From contig CM055095.1 in assembly GCA_029204225.1 (NCBI GenBank), positions 20,389,348-20,453,347 on the forward strand: a stretch of 64,000 bases of DNA, in the 5' to 3' direction. Source of the stretch: Diphasiastrum complanatum (lineage: Eukaryota; Streptophyta; Lycopodiopsida; Lycopodiales; Lycopodiaceae). Positions within the stretch are counted from its first letter, which is position 1, and every line of letters begins with the position of its first letter. The notes under the pieces were generated by a model. It saw nothing but the letters and a program-made list of their open reading frames with translations. It was not told the DNA's origin and did not search any database. Made by a program: the position numbers and the translations under genes. This document shows positions 21,660-32,837 of the stretch, piece after piece.

Positions 21660-22515
21660 CGGGGGAGGTCCAGATCTAGCAGATCAACCGCCAACTATAC
21701 CGACAGTACAAGAGGGTCCATCCTCATCAAGGACAAGCCATTTATTCAGAAGGCCCATTAGCGTCGAGGACCAGATCCAGACCTTCTTAAAGCAGCATCC
21801 ACATGAGTCCTCGTGTGGTGGACGGGTTCTCAAATTTAAGACCTTCGAGATCGAGGTTGGCAAAGAATTGGACAACATACATGCACTGGGAGAGCAACCG
21901 GCATGGAGAATCACAGTTTTTGAAAAAACTCCGGAATCAATTAGGAGTTACATCGTCATCCCTCGCCAGTTGCGGGTAGATCCTTATTACGTGCCAATGC
22001 CATGAAGACAAAAATAGAAAGATTTGGGATTGGCTATGGATAAAATCACCTTCCATACGCCCAATTGGCCATTCATCCGTCAGCCTTACAGTTGGAACTT
22101 TTCAGTGGATTTCCACCGGGCCTTACAAGCATATCAGAGAGAGTATGTCCACTCTCCGGATCCAATGGTGCGACAATCGGCAATGTTTGCAAAAGATCTA
22201 ACTCTGTTGGCGTCACTGACACCCAAATGGGACGATTGCCTTCCTACCTTGGCATTTGATCCAAATAAGCCGATGGCTCTAGAGCAAATCAAAGATCAGC
22301 TGTCGATTGCTCGACTGTATTTCCGTGCGGCTATGATGGGAGGCTCTTGGGAATCCCGCTTCACCTCATGGACAACTTCCAAGTGGATTGTCGGAGCCCA
22401 CCATTGTTTCCTACCGCATAATTTGGATCTCAATACTGCACGTCTTAACTTTCTGGAGAAGGTGCAGTATCATTTAATTAAGATTCGACGCGAAGCCAAT
22501 AAAAGTCCCCAATAA
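21660..22515 (+). pseudogene. G1 extra 3' ORF, C-terminal part
   Basis: The frame contains SSSRTSHLFRRPISVEDQIQ, VLKFKTFEIEVGKELD, WRITVFEKTPESIRSYI and RQLRVDPYYVPMP. A stop at about 22003 interrupts it. From 22024 it is open for 163 codons (MDKITFHTPNWPFIRQPYSW to NKSPQ). The same protein is recognisable in G2 (34277-35454), and its upstream coiled-coil portion at 55203-55950. It lies between the pol remnant and the polypurine tract. No similarity to integrase, envelope or archaeal-type RNase H that I can recognise. Confidence 0.75.
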
Positions 22516-22565
22516 CTGCATATTGCAGGTGTCGTGGGACCGCCACCAGTTTTGGTGGAGGATAC

Positions 22566-23313
22566 TGTTGGAGGGTTTACAGAGTCCAAGGCCACCCTAA
22601 CCCTAGTTGATAAGTGAGAGATATTTGGCACCCTGCATGTGTAAGTCCAACCCGATGATCACATAGTTATTTGATTGATTAGTTAAAAGTTAATAAAAGA
22701 CTTTAGGCCTTTTTGCGGGACTTTTAATGTCGCAGGGCCTAAATGTCAAGTTAGTGAATAAAGTTGGGTTTCCCTCCAATTTTGATGGTTCCCACACTTT
22801 TTTAAATTTGAATAAAAAGAGAGACAAGACTGGACCAATAGGATTCAGAGGCCAGGGTCCTCCTCTCTACTATAAAAAGAGACCAACTCGAGTTGTTCCT
22901 CATGTTCATTTCCTCATTTCAAATAAAGCAGATTGGTTCTCTTGTGTCCTTGCTCTTCCTCACTTTTCCTCCATTTCTCATGTTTTCTTTGGATTTTGCT
23001 AATTGTTGGATTTGATCATTATTGGGATTGCTATTTCTTATGCATTTTGTGAGAGAGAAAGGGAGAGAGAAGAGTAAGTTTCTATCATTGTTGTGGATTT
23101 AGGGTTAATGGAAGTAGGGTTAATGGATGTAGTGTTAATGCTTAGTGTTAATGGATGTTAGTGTTAGATGTGGATCCTCCATTCATATTGAAATCTAAAC
23201 TATACTATCGCTCTCATGGGAACGAACCTCCACGTGACAACTAACTCCGTCTCTTTGATGCTAGATTGACTAGATCTTGGATTCAGGTTAGGCAAGGAAA
23301 GAAACCCACTACA
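22566..23313 (+). repeat. 3' LTR of G1
   Basis: 748 bp, same ends as the 5' LTR. It lacks about 18 bases present in the left copy near 16890-16910. It is followed by the CTAAT target duplication. Confidence 0.95.
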
Positions 23314-23318
23314 CTAAT

Positions 23319-23585
23319 GGAGGTTCATTATGTCACTCATTCATGGCCAAGTCGTCAAGGTTTGATGATATCTTGTGGCAAGATGGAGATGGAGGCTCAT
23401 TCATGGAGTTTTATGGTGGAGACATATCAAGAAAAGACAAAGGTGGAAGAGACAAGCAAGCAAATGGTCATCACTCACATTTATTGTTGGTTGCTGTAAT
23501 TTTCCAAAGAGTTCAAAGTTTAAAGCATGGAGGAATCATTTTATTCACATTCTATTTGGTTCTTCATGTTCTAGTTATATGTTGA
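23319..23585 (+). CDS. C2 extension ORF, second half
   Basis: Continues the frame of 16283-16510 past the G1 insertion, with no stop until 23585. It is glycine-, lysine- and histidine-rich (DDILWQDGDGGSFMEFYGGD, RKDKGGRDKQANGHHSH) before a hydrophobic C-terminus. Another frame (23375-23767) runs open to the polypurine tract. Confidence 0.45.
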   Translation, partial: GGSLCHSFMAKSSRFDDILWQDGDGGSFMEFYGGDISRKDKGGRDKQANGHHSHLLLVAVIFQRVQSLKHGGIILFTFYLVLHVLVIC

Positions 23586-23762
23586 TGTGTAAAATTGATG
23601 TAAGAAATAGTGAAGCATCCAATTTGGACACTATTCTCTATATCAATTATGAAAGATACTTTAGAACCTTTGAAAGGAGATCTATACTTAGGATGGAGAT
23701 CATTCTAAAGTTGGATCAAAGTTCTATTGTCAAAACTATGCCAAAACTAGTTGAAGAGGGAG

Positions 23763-24140
23763 TGTGAGAGATTTCAACTAGTTTAGTCTAGTTTAGTCAC
23801 ATTTTGGTAAATTGTCAATAAGAGGCTAAAACTCATTTTAGACTTAGAGATAAAATTTTTGAAGTTATATTAGTTTAAAATACATTCAATAAACACTTTT
23901 GAAAAGTGTGGAAAAGTTGGTAGTCGAGTTTGAGAGAGATTCAAATTTGAACTTTGGGTACATTGAATCTAGGCCCAAAAATAGTAGGGTTTACATTTTG
24001 GAGGGAAACCCAAGTGGCCAAATAGGGTTTGGAAACTCTATAAAAGGATGTAACTCATGGAGAGACACATATTCTCTCTTCTCTCTCTCATTTCATCATT
24101 ATACATGGTTCTCTTTGGGTTCTACTACTCATTGGTGCAT
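23763..24140 (+). repeat. Truncated 3' LTR of C2
   Basis: Begins TGTGAGAG after the tract GAAGAGGGAG. It follows the 5' LTR base for base with few changes until CATTGGTGCA at 24140, where the two diverge abruptly. The missing part is the right ~275 bp. Confidence 0.85.
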
Positions 24141-24240
24141 TGGAAATTGCCAAAGATGTAGTTTACTTGAAAAACTTGCATTCCGAAAGCAATTATACAG
24201 CCACGAACCAACTATGCAGAAATGGAAGTGACTTTGTAAC
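24141..24240 (+). pseudogene. Helitron RPA-like fragment (tentative)
   Basis: The reading IAKDVVYLKNLHSES resembles AIAVGMEVYLKNFH in the RPA-like gene at 41820-41860. Only about 30 residues are involved, so this is weak. It is followed by the H1-like repeat at 24420-24760, which supports a Helitron origin. Confidence 0.35.
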
Positions 24241-25041
24241 GTAATTGTTGAAAGATGGACAAAAATATGTCAAATCAAGATCTGTAAGGAAAGCAATTGG
24301 CGCAATTGGTAAGAATTATATCGGAAGAACTTAAAACTTTCGTGCAATCAGATTTTTTCACTCGATAAGTTAAGGATATCAAATGAAACATCTATTAGGG
24401 TAAACAAAAGTTTCAAAAAACCTTTCATTTATTATATCTCTGTAACGAACATGTATTCTAAAACGGGATTTTTTGGGTTTCCAAAAAGAGGTTTCAAATA
24501 TTCAATTGTAGAAGAATATATACATTGGAAAAAAAGTAATACAGATAATGTAAAAATTGATTTTACAAAAACAAACATTATTACCTCCAACATCCTATAA
24601 TAAAATCAAAGATATGATACAAGATTAGGTTCGACTTATGTTTGTAGTTTGTAAACTACAAATTTAGACTGACATAGTTTAAGGGATTTGGTTTAAACTT
24701 ACATTTTCGAAGCATATAAGCTAAATTGTCAAAACATATAACATATAGACATACATTCGCACAAATTCAAGCAATTTTCAACAATTTTTCTGGAAGATGA
24801 ACAATATACTAAGTCAAGATCTATAAGCAAAGTAGTTGTCATAGTTGCTATCAGTGTAAACAAAAGTGCCAAAAATCGTGCATTTACTATAGTAGTTTAT
24901 ATAGCAAGAAAAATGTACCATCGTTGTTATTAACAAAGTCAAACATGACTAGAACTAAAAGCATTTGTGAGTTATTAAACATATATAGATACACAACTAT
25001 ACCTACGTTGTCATGTTCATGTTAAAACTTCGTTTCTTCAT

Positions 25042-25436
25042 TTAGCATTGCAATGGCATTATCAACAGAGGTAGAGCATTCCACCATTGGCAAGTCAGCT
25101 TGTTGAAAGGCTTCCATACAAAGTTGTGAAGTACTTGCATCAGTTCTAGCGATCTGAGTAAAAATAGGCATGCGATCAGGTATAGAACTGCAACATACAA
25201 TTTGAACAAAGGATTTAGAAAACCAGATACGGAAAAAGCAAAATAATTGAAGTAAATAAGAAATTGCATTCTATCAAAAATACGTATATGTACCGTGTGC
25301 AAGGCATCTCCACTCCAATAAGATTGTTTTGACCATCAAGTTGATATTTTGCTTTTGTGTCAATAGCCACCATTTTTTCACGAATGGAGATTGGGTCTTT
25401 TTCATATGTTGTTGACAACGATTCAGTTAGGTCCAA
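25042..25436 (-). other. Possible two-exon coding fragment, unknown
   Basis: On the minus strand 25436-25296 reads MDLTESLSTTYEKDPISIRE and on to IGVEMPCT. It is followed by a GTACAT donor-like site. From an ACTCAG acceptor near 25160 a second block reads IARTDASTSQLCMEAFQQAD to NEETKF. The two blocks look like coding sequence but have no recognised family. They lie next to Helitron-related DNA, so they may be captured exons. Confidence 0.3.
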
Positions 25437-25479
25437 TATTGTTTAAATCGAAGATTAAGATTATAGCATAATCAATTCA

Positions 25480-25920
25480 AACTTCTGTCAAAAGTATTGT
25501 ATGTTTCTAAACTCTCTACAAATTTGTTATTAGTAACTATAATTACAGATTTAGGTCATAAGGGGAGTTTGAGTCTGATGAATGCAGAATTATCGATACG
25601 AGTAATAAGATCCTTGCACTTGCCAAAAGGCATGGATACTTATATAGATTGGCACATTGTTATTCTAATTCTAGTCAAGTCTTGATTACCTTTGTTCTTG
25701 TCAATAAAGCATTACTATGCCATCATATGAAAACTCCATCATTACTAGATGCAAAGTATTTCATTACCTTTATGGACGAATTCTCCAGAAGAACAACTAT
25801 TTACTTCATCAAACAGAAATCAGAAGCTTTCATCAAGTTCAGACAATTCAAAGAGCATGTAGAAAATCAAACTGGCAAAAAATTAAAGCACTGAGGTTTG
25901 ACAACGAGGGAGAATAAATC
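25480..25920 (+). pseudogene. Copia integrase fragment
   Basis: Contains YVSKLSTNLL (the pre-integrase segment), then a shifted frame with LLDAKYFITFMDEFSRRTTI and KHVENQTGKKLK-like sequence, then LRFDNEGE, which corresponds to the second catalytic Asp region of copia integrase (LRSDNGGE). It ends abruptly where the G2 leader begins. Confidence 0.85.
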
Positions 25921-26739
25921 TCCACCAAATTCGACCTCAAGGGAAAAGACACAGCCCATGATCAGAGGAAATAACAAAAATCAGTCAAATCTGCCAGATT
26001 TTGGTCAAAAGGAGATAAAAAACGTCATCAGAGCTGATTACTTTTTACCCTCTTTCAGGAAACCTTCACCGAGTTACAAACACCTTTGGTTTTGTTCACA
26101 GAACCTTTAGTTTGAAGGACAAAGATTAATTCCCAACAGATTTTCAAAAACATCAAAAAAATCGCAAAAAAACACCAAAAAATCATCAAAACCCTAAAAA
26201 AAATAGAAAAAGAACCTTATCTCGATTCACTGTGCATAGGTATAATTCAGATCTATCTACTGCCAGGTCGGCAAAGAATAATACAAAAAATAAAAATATT
26301 TTCAGAGGATCAGTTGTCATATTGCCATATTTTTGTCAAAAAAGTCAATTTTTTGCAAACATATCAGTATTACTCTTGATCCTTTTCCAAAACCTTCGTC
26401 AAGTTTCCAAAAAATTCTATTTATAGTAAAATACTATTTTTGAGTTCGATGAAGATTCTTCTTGATCAGATCACAAAAAATCTTGAATTTTACCCTCGCC
26501 AAACTACAAAAACTATATTTTCTTGTATCAGAAACCTTCGTCCGATTTTCCATTGTTTTATTGTGTCAAATCTTCGATCTGAGAGGTCGGTGAAGGTTAT
26601 TTTCCAAGAAATTGTTAGAAAAGTTTTTCAGAGGTTTTTTTTTTCAAATAGAACTGTTGAACTTTCGTCGAGCCAATCTTCGCCTAGTGAACCTTTGAAG
26701 GCCAGTCCTATTTTTAGTCTCTGATTTTTCAGATCAAGT

Positions 26740-28060
26740 TACATTGAACGGGTGAAACGCCTAAGATCTGAATGCGAACCTGAGCTGATTAACGAAATGC
26801 CATGATTATGTCTTTTTTGTCAGGTCTACCTAAACGGATCAGACGTGAGCTGAAATGCCATAATGAGTATGCACTCTTACAAAATGTTATGGATGATGCA
26901 ATTTGGGAGGAGGATGAAGATTCAGATGATGAGCCGAATATCAATATATTGCCTTATACAGTAGGGCAGACTACTATGACATCCACCACTATTGCATCAA
27001 CGAATGCCAATGCTACTGCAGAAATGATGCTCAATGAGTTCGAGAAACTTGGGAAGAACCAACAAAAATAGATGGAAAAGTTGCAGTCGCAATTTGATGA
27101 GAAGATCAAAGCATTGGAAAATTTTCACGGACAAGCAAACAAGGAACCTGAAAAATTTGCGAAGACTTTTCCTACCATGGAAAATGTCTGGTGTTCTGTT
27201 TGTACAATAAATCACACAGCGAACGAGTGTCCTCAATTGAAAAAATGAATGAAAATCAATGTTTGCCATCTGTGTAATTCACTTGACCATGAGACTGCCT
27301 TTTGCAACTTCAACCCTCGGATAATTCAACAACGGTATGCCCAAATGGGATATCGAGAACCACAGTATGGAGGAAATTCAGCAGCTAGACCTCGACAATC
27401 TACTCTTGGATACCCGGAACGTTTAGCTTTACCTGCCCCACCAAAGCACTCCGCTCCTCCTGCCAATTTGATGGAACCAGGACCTTCCAGAAGTGCTGAG
27501 CAATGGAACTATGGTACTTATCAAGAAGGTGGATCTTCAGGTGGATCTTCGGAACAATATGCTATTTATATTGCCGCTCAACAACAAGCCTCTATAAATT
27601 GGACCAGAGCACCACTTGGATGCTTTGCAGGCGGAGAAAATCACTTGAGTTGCAGAATGTCCAAATAGAGAAAAATTTGTACCATTTTGTCGTGACTGTG
27701 GTTATGGGCATTGCTATAAAGACTGTCCAACAAGACCGAAGCCACCACCAGCTACAGCTCCTGTAAATTTGAAAACAATAAACCAAAGACCAATAGCTCA
27801 GATTAAATTAAGTGCACCCTTGATGGTGGTCAGTAGAGCACAGAAGCAGAAAGAACCAGTAGTGGATCCAATACCTGCTGATTCTATACCATTGAATGAT
27901 ACACCAACAACATCGGGAGTCTATCCAAATCTTAATACAGAAAAACAAAGATATTAGAATATGAGGCAGTGGATCAAACATCTGCAAGAAGAAGAGGAGC
28001 TTGAAGCTGCTAAAGCAACAGTTGAAGTTCATTCTTCACCATTGCAGAACCGGAAGCACC
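26740..28060 (+). pseudogene. G2 gag
   Basis: The leader is joined directly to codon IERVKRLRSECEPEL, so the gag N-terminal ~110 residues are deleted. FLSGLPKRIRRELK, the acidic DEDSDDEPN segment and the zinc clusters CSVCTINHTANECP and CHLCNSLDHETAFC follow, broken by stops near 27069 and 27247. The third cluster has a Cys to Gly change (CFAGGENH). Confidence 0.85.
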
Positions 28061-30700
28061 GCAAACAGAATTGCTCATGAACATTTTGTCTAGCAAGATC
28101 AATATTTCATTGGGAGTGATCCTGAAATTAGTGCCAAAAGCAAAAGAAGTCTTAACGCAAAGTTAGCTCAAGAAGAACCAGAAGTCCATCAAGAGCCACT
28201 TTTTTGTGCTCGATTGGAAGAATCTAACAAAGTACTCCATGTTGGAGCCGCTTGGGAAAGTGAACAAAAGAATATCACTCTGCCGATACAGCATAGACAA
28301 TTTTCTAAAAAAGCAATCGTGATAGATGGCGGTTCAGGAGTTAAACCTGATTTCTACAAAGCTATGTGCGAAATGGGGCCTTACAAAGATCAAGCCGTGA
28401 TCAAACGACAGTTCGTCCACAAGGCATGGTTGAAGATATACCTGTCAAAATTGCGGGAGTACAATTCGTCATTACTTTCGTAGTGATGAACCTACCAGAA
28501 GCGCCAAATGTCTACCGAGTTCTATTGGGACGTCCATGGTTACGAGTTGTGCAAGTAATTCATAACTAGGATACCGGAAAAATCAATTTTGAAAATTGTG
28601 AGCGTGCAGTTAAAATTGATCCTACAACTTGGACTATCAAACCAGTGGTTCAAAAAGAAGATGATGATTCGTCAAGAACGGATCATACTTGTGACCGACC
28701 AAAGAAAAATTTGGAAGTTCATTACAATTATCAAACAGATACTGTCAATTGGAATGAAGCTATTGCAACAATTGATTGTATAATAGGATATATGTGTCAA
28801 CAAGATAATCAATCAAATTTGAGTGAGATTTCCTTATTAGATCGAACTTTGGATACACCAACCAAGTTTTTACTAAATATACTGAATGTAGCCTGGATAT
28901 CAACAGAACCTATACCAGATCCGATTGAGGATGATCTCATACCAGTGAGCCATGCCTTGACTTATGATGACAATGATGAACTTACGGATGAGCAGATTCT
29001 AAATCATATGGATCCGACCAGATTTGGAGTGTAATGTTCCTGATGAACCAACAATAAAACCATCCAAAACAGTTATATTGAAGGAATATAGGATCACAAG
29101 ATCGATGACAAAGAAACAAGCTAAGCAACATTATAATACGGTCCTCAAATGGGAAAATCCCCCTCAAAAGATTGATTCAAAAAAAGTGTCATCCTTACTA
29201 GATAAAGGCAAAAGAAAAGTCGAGAATGATTCTACAAGTTAGAATTTCTAGTAAGACATCATCGTCTAGGAAGTCTTCACCTTTGAAGAAGAGTTTATCT
29301 TCTCATAACTCATCACCTCCATGATCAATTCCTGCTAAGAAGGCTAAGCGAAGATCCAAGACAAATCCTTTCGAAAAAGAACAAGCAGATGTAGTCCAGC
29401 ATGATATGCCCGAACATTTTAAACGTTATACACTGGATGATGTAGTTATCATGTTACCTAAAGCGCATCATCAACCTGAAGAACACGTGCTAGAATCGAA
29501 AGAGGTTTACGATGTTCCAGCTGGGACGCAGCCAATGAATCTTGCCGAACCAAGAGAACTGAAAAAGATTATACAAGTTGGATCACAACTTAATCCTGAA
29601 CAGTATCAAGCACTACGCATGTCACTTATTAAGCATCAGGATTGCTTTGCATGGACTTATCAAGATCTGAAGGGTATTTGGACATCAGTGATTGAACATA
29701 CCATAGCTTTAGTACCTGATGCAGTTCCAAAGGTTACAAAGTTCTATCACTGTAATCCTAATGTTGCGGACCTGATAAAGAAAGAACTTCAGAGATTGCT
29801 TGACACCGATTTCATTTATGAGATCGAGCATACCGAATGAATTTCACCGATTGTCATTGTTCCTAAGAAAAATGGGAAATTGCGAATCTAGAGCGAAAGC
29901 TTATAGTTTCTTGGATGGATTTAGTGGTTACAACCAGGTTAAGATTGCACCTGCCAATCGTCACAAAATTGCCTTTGCAACAGAATGGGGCACCTATGCT
30001 TACAAAGTAATGCCTTTTGGACTCTATAATGCACCAAGTTCATTCCAAAGAGTAATGCAATTTTCTTTTAAAGATTATCTGCAGAAATTTCTTGAAATTT
30101 ACTTGGATGACCTGGGAGATACAGACCACCTGGATCGATTGGAAAAAGTATTTGAAAAATGCTGCAAATAGATTCGTCTAAATTTAGAAAAATGTCAGGT
30201 ATGGATTTTCCATGGAGTTGTGCTTGGACATGTGATATCGAGACATGGTATTGCCACAGATTATTCTAAGATCAAGATTATTGTGGAATTGCCACCGCCT
30301 ACAACAATTTGTGGAGTTTATGTGTTTATGGGTCATGGGAACTACTATCGAATTTTTATTATTTTCTTTGCGGATTTAGCACGACCTATATACAAACTGA
30401 CTGTTGTTCCTATTTGGAAAGTAGAGGCATTAGAAGCCTTTGAAAAGTTAAAAAAAGCATTAGCTTCAGCACCAATACTGTGTTGAATTTCATGTTCATA
30501 CGAATGCCTCAAAATACGCCATTGGATCAGTTTTGACGCAATCATATGACTATAAGAAGGATTACCCTATACGATTTGCAAGCAGACAGCTTACAGATTC
30601 GGAGAAGAATTATTCAACAACAGAACGTGAGGCATTAATCATGATTTTTTTTATCAAAAATTTCATCACTACCTCACGTTTCACGAATCGAATCTGCACC
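28061..30700 (+). pseudogene. G2 protease, RT and RNase H
   Basis: Protease IVIDGGSGVK at about 28316, then VYRVLLGRPWL (28530). A linker frame 28645-29034 (LDRTLDTPTKFLLNILNVAW) follows, and 29024-29242 with TRSMTKKQAKQ. RT starts in 29406-29840 (EPRELKKIIQVGSQL to LIKKELQRLLDTDFIYEIEH) and continues with ISPIVIVPKKNGKLRI past a stop. After a short deletion it continues with FLDGFSGYNQVKIAP, MPFGLYNAPSSFQRVM and the active site YLDDLG (about 30099). RNase H pieces (HTNASKYAIGSVLT, YSTTEREAL) end in a deletion near 30680. Confidence 0.92.
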
Positions 30701-30713
30701 AGTTAATACTGAA

Positions 30714-31989
30714 GTGGATGATGAACTGCCAGATGCTGCATTGTTCTATGTTGAAGCAGTACCGAAATGGGCAGCGGATATTGTTGAGTACCTGATGCTA
30801 GGACAACCGAATGACTCCTTGACAAAAGTACAAAAGAGACAATCGATTCATAAGACTCAACCTTATCAATTAATTACAGGACAATTGTATCATCGTGGAT
30901 CAGAAGATATTTTACGAAGATGTGTTTTACCTGCATGAAGTACCAGATTTAATCATGTTTTCACATGATAGCATGGGTGGAGGACACTTCTCTACAGATA
31001 TTATTGTTCGCAAACTTTTGCAATCAGGTTGTTGGTGGCCTACGTTTCATAAGGTCACAAAAATTTTTATTCAGACATGTGATGTTTGCCAGCGAGCACG
31101 ACAGCCTACTCGACAGAATTATGAACCCTTGCATCCGGTTTTATCGCAAGCACCATTTGAAAAATGGGGACTAGATTATGTTGGACCTATTCACCTTGCC
31201 GAGCACAGATCTCAGGCCCGATACATTATCGTAGCTACTGATTATATGACCAAGTGGGTTGAAGCCAAAGCTGTCAAAGTTGCTGATGCAAAATCTACGG
31301 CCAAGTTTCTATATGAAAATGTTATAATCAGATTTGGATGTTCGATCGAGATTGTCAGTGACCGGGGTACACACTTTGTTAATCAAACAATAAAGTGTTT
31401 ATTGGATTCTTTTGTTATACATAGATTTAGTACTCCCTACTATCCCAGAGGGAATGGCCAAGTTGAATCTTCCAATAAGATTCTCTGCACCATTACGACA
31501 AAGACAATTGAAGCGAGTCGGTCTGATTGGGAACATAAACTGTATGCCACGTTATGAGCATTCAGAACTACTTACAAAAATTGTACAAATCAAACACCTT
31601 TTCAACTGGTTTATGGTCAAGATGTTGTCATGCCAATTGAATTTTTAATCCCATCCTTATGCATAGCAACAAAAGAACGATTAAATGATGATAAGACTTT
31701 ACAACTCCGTCATGAAGCATTGCACAAGTTATGTGAAACTCGATTGATGGCAGTTCATGCGTTAGCAACAGAGAAAGCCCGCCGCAAGGCATGGCATGAT
31801 CGTCAATTGCACAAAAAAGATCTAAAAGTAGGAGATCTTGCATTGATGTACAAAACCAAGCTGATCAAGGGAAAGTTGAAGTTTACCGGTGAAGGCCCAT
31901 ATAAAGTGAAGGAAATCTTGAACTATGGCGCAGTAATTCTTGAGCACTTGGATGGAAAACGATTTGATACTCCGGTGAATGGTAGCTGA
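30714..31989 (+). pseudogene. G2 integrase
   Basis: The N-terminal zinc domain runs from LITGQLYHRGS through a frameshift to HDSMGGGHFSTDII and CDVCQRAR. The catalytic core has D in WGLDYVGP, D in IVSDRGTHF and E in GQVESSNK, so the DDE triad is present. A stop at 31555 breaks the frame. The C-terminal domain (31630-31989) has KARRKAWHDRQLHKKDLKVGDL and TGEGPYKVKEIL. No chromodomain follows, which fits Athila/Tat rather than chromoviruses. Confidence 0.93.
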
Positions 31990-32837
31990 TTACGCAAGTT
32001 TTGACAGCCTACTCCGCCAGTTCAGCAAGCCTGATCTCAATGGTTTTTTAATTTTTTGTTTTCAGTACTTAAATTGCTGAGTTTTTTGGAAAAAGACAGT
32101 TAAAAAAAAAAATACAAAAATTGAGCAAAGACTGATGAGCAAAAGTTAGAAAGTCATCAGCATGGAAAAAAGGAAGCACGGTATTTTTTTTATGAAAATG
32201 ACTTAGAAAATCACTATTTTGGTCAGATTTGGCCTATGCAGTACCAGAGACTTTCGTTGAGCTCTTAGACTGTACATCCACTCTAGATTTATCTAATTTG
32301 AGGTGGGCGAAGGTTCCTGTCTAGGACAACCCTAGATTTTGAGTCAGGCGAAGGTCCAATGATATGCCATTTTGGGAACCTTCGCCGAGCATCTTAACCT
32401 CATTATGAACCTTCGCCGACCTACTAGATGATCTTAAAATGTCCAAATTAGGTTGTCCATGGGTTCAGATCGTGAAAAAAGCATTTATGACAGTACTTGG
32501 GCAAGGACCCCGCTAGGCGAAGGTTCATCTTTCGTCAGCCCTGGAAAACGTTTGCTTGATAGGTTCAGATCCCGCGAAATCTTCGCTGAGATTTTTATAG
32601 TCTATTTTTATAGTACTGTACATGCCTGCAAATTTTTGTTCAGAATTGATCAGCCAAACTAGTATTCAATGTAATGGACCCACCAAATTTACCTATAAGT
32701 TGGCTAAATTCGATTCATTCCTCACTTGTGCTAGCGAAGCTCTTGCAAAATTTTCCTGCGACCAAAGCCTTCCAAAATTCCTGAACTGCTTTATGATATA
32801 CTTTCACACGTCTTACGTTACATTTAGGGTCACCATG
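31990..32837 (+). other. G2 spacer between integrase and 3' ORF with inverted GAACCTTCGCC motifs
   Basis: Non-coding, A/T-rich at first. From about 32240 it holds GGCGAAGGTTC (near 32305, 32344 and 32516) and its exact complement GAACCTTCGCC (near 32378 and 32408), plus relatives near 32530 and 32580. These are the same motifs as in the leader, here in both orientations, so hairpins are possible. Confidence 0.7.

Larger units (their letters stand above)
16511..23313 (+). mobile_element. Ty3/gypsy element G1 (Athila/Tat type), internally deleted, nested in C2
   Basis: LTRs at 16511-17273 and 22566-23313, both TGTTGGAGGG...CCCACTACA, are flanked by a perfect 5-bp duplication CTAAT (16506-16510 and 23314-23318). 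Interior order: tRNA-Asp type primer site, long leader, gag, protease, joined remnants of RT and RNase H, and the C-terminal half of an extra 3' ORF, then the polypurine tract GGTGGAGGATA. Compared with G2 it has lost the RT N-terminus, all of integrase and the first half of the extra ORF. The LTRs differ at few positions apart from one short deletion in the right copy. Confidence 0.95.
11044..24140 (+). mobile_element. Copia-type element C2 (gag-only, non-autonomous), hosting C1 and G1
   Basis: 5' LTR 11044-11696, primer site 11697, leader to 15118 (split by C1), gag 15119 onward, a hydrophobic extension interrupted by G1, a polypurine tract GAAGAGGGAG just before 23763, and a 3' LTR that matches the first 378 bp of the 5' LTR and then breaks at 24140. 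Taking out C1 and G1 leaves roughly 3.5 kb with no integrase, RT or RNase H anywhere, so the element resembles terminal-repeat gag (TR-GAG) elements mobilised by others. The 3' LTR break abuts Helitron-like sequence, so no TSD can be checked. Confidence 0.82.
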
